DNA from: Ruminococcaceae bacterium UBA737
Lineage (GTDB): Bacteria > Bacillota > Clostridia > Oscillospirales > Acutalibacteraceae
Length of the DNA stretch: 15,913 nt
Direction: 5' to 3'
Assembly: GCA_002297415.1 (NCBI GenBank)
Contig: DBKZ01000072.1
Coordinates: 229 to 16,141 of the forward strand
The notes under the pieces were generated by a model. It was not told the origin of the DNA. It made no database searches and saw nothing but the letters and a program-made list of their open reading frames with translations. Shown here in pieces: positions 14,855 to 15,913 of this stretch (within the stretch, counting starts at the first letter, position 1; each line of letters starts with the position of its first letter). The position numbers and the translations under genes were made by a program.

Positions 14855-15523
14855 CAGCATTTTAAGATAAGCCTTTTGTTCGTTTGTTATTCTGTAGCTT
14901 TCAACGGATTTTTGAATTGTCTTGTTATGCACCCAAACAGGCAGACGGCGGTTCTCCAAAAAACCGATTATATCATCCCACCTGATTGCAAGGGCAGTTG
15001 CAAAATACCATGCAATCATCATATTTATATAGTATTCGCCGCTTTTTATCGCGGCGATTTTTTCTGCCTGACTTTTTTTGAAATCTTCTTTTAAATATAT
15101 GCTCATCAGCGTTCCTATCGCGTATCTTACGGTATAAGTGTGCGAGGATTTAAGCCATAGGTCAATTTCCGCTTCCAAAGCCTCTTTGTTTTTGTTAAAG
15201 CAAGAGGGTCTTTTGATATCGCAGGTCGCCCAGTTGTCCATAAAGGGAAGAAAGGAATTAAGCGCGTTTATGCAATCGCCGAAATCTTTTATTTTGTTTA
15301 TAAGCATAATATGAATATTGTTTTCCTCATAATATTCGTGAGGAAGTGCGTTTAAAAATCCCGAATTCAAAATTCTTTGCGAATTGTCATTGACAAATTT
15401 TTTAAGCACAGGCATTCTTATGCCGATGATTTTTTCTCTGTCAATATTCGGTATCAGCTTTGAATGAAATTCCTTGTATTTTTCATCTTTAAGATTAAAA
15501 AGCTCTTTTTGTAAATCCGTCAT
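14843..15523 (-). CDS. AlkD-like DNA alkylation repair protein (HEAT-like glycosylase)
   Basis: A 226-residue all-helical protein of the DNA alkylation repair family, related to AlkC/AlkD, which remove cationic alkylated bases such as 7-methylguanine and 3-methyladenine without base flipping. The residues described for Bacillus cereus AlkD catalysis have counterparts: Trp98 and Asp102 in DNWATCD (AlkD Trp109, Asp113), Arg133 in TVRYAIG (Arg148), and Trp172 in MIAWYF (Trp187); the spacing between the last two is identical. Identity is therefore well supported, although AlkD homologues without activity exist. The ATG follows directly after the stop codon of the upstream thioesterase gene (TAAATG), with GAGG about 10-11 nt upstream inside that gene, so the two are probably co-transcribed. 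Confidence 0.85.
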   Translation of the reverse strand: MTDLQKELFNLKDEKYKEFHSKLIPNIDREKIIGIRMPVLKKFVNDNSQRILNSGFLNALPHEYYEENNIHIMLINKIKDFGDCINALNSFLPFMDNWATCDIKRPSCFNKNKEALEAEIDLWLKSSHTYTVRYAIGTLMSIYLKEDFKKSQAEKIAAIKSGEYYINMMIAWYFATALAIRWDDIIGFLENRRLPVWVHNKTIQKSVESYRITNEQKAYLKMLKSP

Positions 15524-15913
15524 TTAAAAAACAACCTCGCAGGTGTATGCCTTTTCGCATCCTTCGGTTTCTCCGTTTATAACGGCTCTGCCGTTTTCCT
15601 CGAAAACCGATAATATCAGCTTTTCATAAGGCTTTATCTCGTTGTGGTAATCTATTTGAAATGTCTTTAGCTTTGAATTTTTTGGATTAAGCGCGTCAAA
15701 TGCCATGTCGGCATATTTTATATTGTTGACATGCCCGTTAATATCGGCGTAGGAAAAAGCAGGGGTAATCTCAAAGGTCCTGTCAAAGCGTTCTGCGGGC
15801 TTTATTCTTCTTAATCTTTCTTCCGTCATGCAATCGGTTAAAAATTCGGAATTTTCAGGGTAAATTCCGTCAGGCTTTACAGGCTTTCTTGTGCTTTTGT
15901 CAATAATAAGCCC
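15524..15913 (-). CDS. Acyl-ACP thioesterase, C-terminal part (gene runs off the window)
   Basis: The minus-strand reading frame is open from the stop at 15524 to the window edge at 15913, about 129 residues. An internal Met at 15829 is not the real start, because in-frame sequence upstream (including GLIIDKSTRKPVKP) matches the linker segment of acyl-ACP thioesterases. The second hot-dog domain carries the family hallmark ADINGHVNN (15748-15722 region) with the Asp, Asn and His seen in the FatA/FatB catalytic region, followed by an FQIDYHNEIKP segment. The enzyme hydrolyses acyl-ACP to free fatty acid and ACP, ending fatty acid elongation. The first hot-dog domain must lie beyond the window. 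It is directly followed by the AlkD-like gene. Confidence 0.82.
   Translation of the reverse strand, partial: GLIIDKSTRKPVKPDGIYPENSEFLTDCMTEERLRRIKPAERFDRTFEITPAFSYADINGHVNNIKYADMAFDALNPKNSKLKTFQIDYHNEIKPYEKLILSVFEENGRAVINGETEGCEKAYTCEVVF

Noticed and set aside
14837..15094. Plus-strand 85-residue frame opposite the alkD-like gene
   Set aside because: It begins in the terminator hairpin and is antisense to a gene with conserved catalytic residues.

Overview
The window looks like a chromosomal segment from an anaerobic, fermentative member of the Bacillota, most likely a gut-type Clostridia (Oscillospiraceae-like). This rests on the moderately AT-rich composition, near-ubiquitous AGGAGG/GGAGG ribosome binding sites, tightly packed same-strand genes, and a set of oxygen-sensitive iron-sulfur flavoenzymes. 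The taxonomic placement is inference; no rRNA or marker gene is present.

Layout. (1) Positions 25-2379, minus strand: a CtpE-like P-type cation ATPase. (2) Positions 2380-2688: a divergent intergenic region with a recognisable promoter on each strand and several short inverted repeats. (3) Positions 2689-14813, plus strand: thirteen genes with gaps of at most 21 nt or overlaps of 8-13 nt and no internal terminator that I can see, so probably one operon. The order is malate dehydrogenase, class II fumarase, HdrB, HdrC, HdrA, an MvhD/FlxD-like protein, two 4Fe-4S proteins (FlxC/FlxB-like), a FlxA-like FAD/NAD(P)H protein, a fumarate reductase iron-sulfur subunit, a fumarate reductase flavoprotein, a small three-helix PQ-loop/SemiSWEET-like membrane protein, and a LemA-like membrane protein. 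(4) A strong near-perfect hairpin at 14816-14854 closes the operon. It also contains the last codons of the convergent gene. (5) Minus strand: an AlkD-type DNA alkylation repair protein (14843-15523), preceded directly by the 3' part of an acyl-ACP thioesterase gene that runs off the right edge.

How the genes fit together. MDH and fumarase convert oxaloacetate to malate to fumarate, and the flavoprotein plus iron-sulfur subunit would reduce fumarate to succinate: the reductive TCA branch in one operon. There are no classical FrdC/FrdD membrane anchors. Instead the reductase sits beside a complete HdrABC-FlxABCD-like set, the flavin-based electron-bifurcating complex type known from methanogens (Hdr) and sulfate reducers (Flx-Hdr). 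FlxA would take electrons from NAD(P)H and HdrA would split them. One branch would go to ferredoxin. The other would pass through HdrBC, or directly through the iron-sulfur subunit, to fumarate. The central hypothesis is therefore a soluble NADH-dependent, ferredoxin-reducing (bifurcating) fumarate reductase. It is supported by gene content, motifs and the known methanogen TfrB fusion (FrdB-like plus HdrB-like domains), but has not been tested. The two membrane proteins at the end of the operon have no assigned role.
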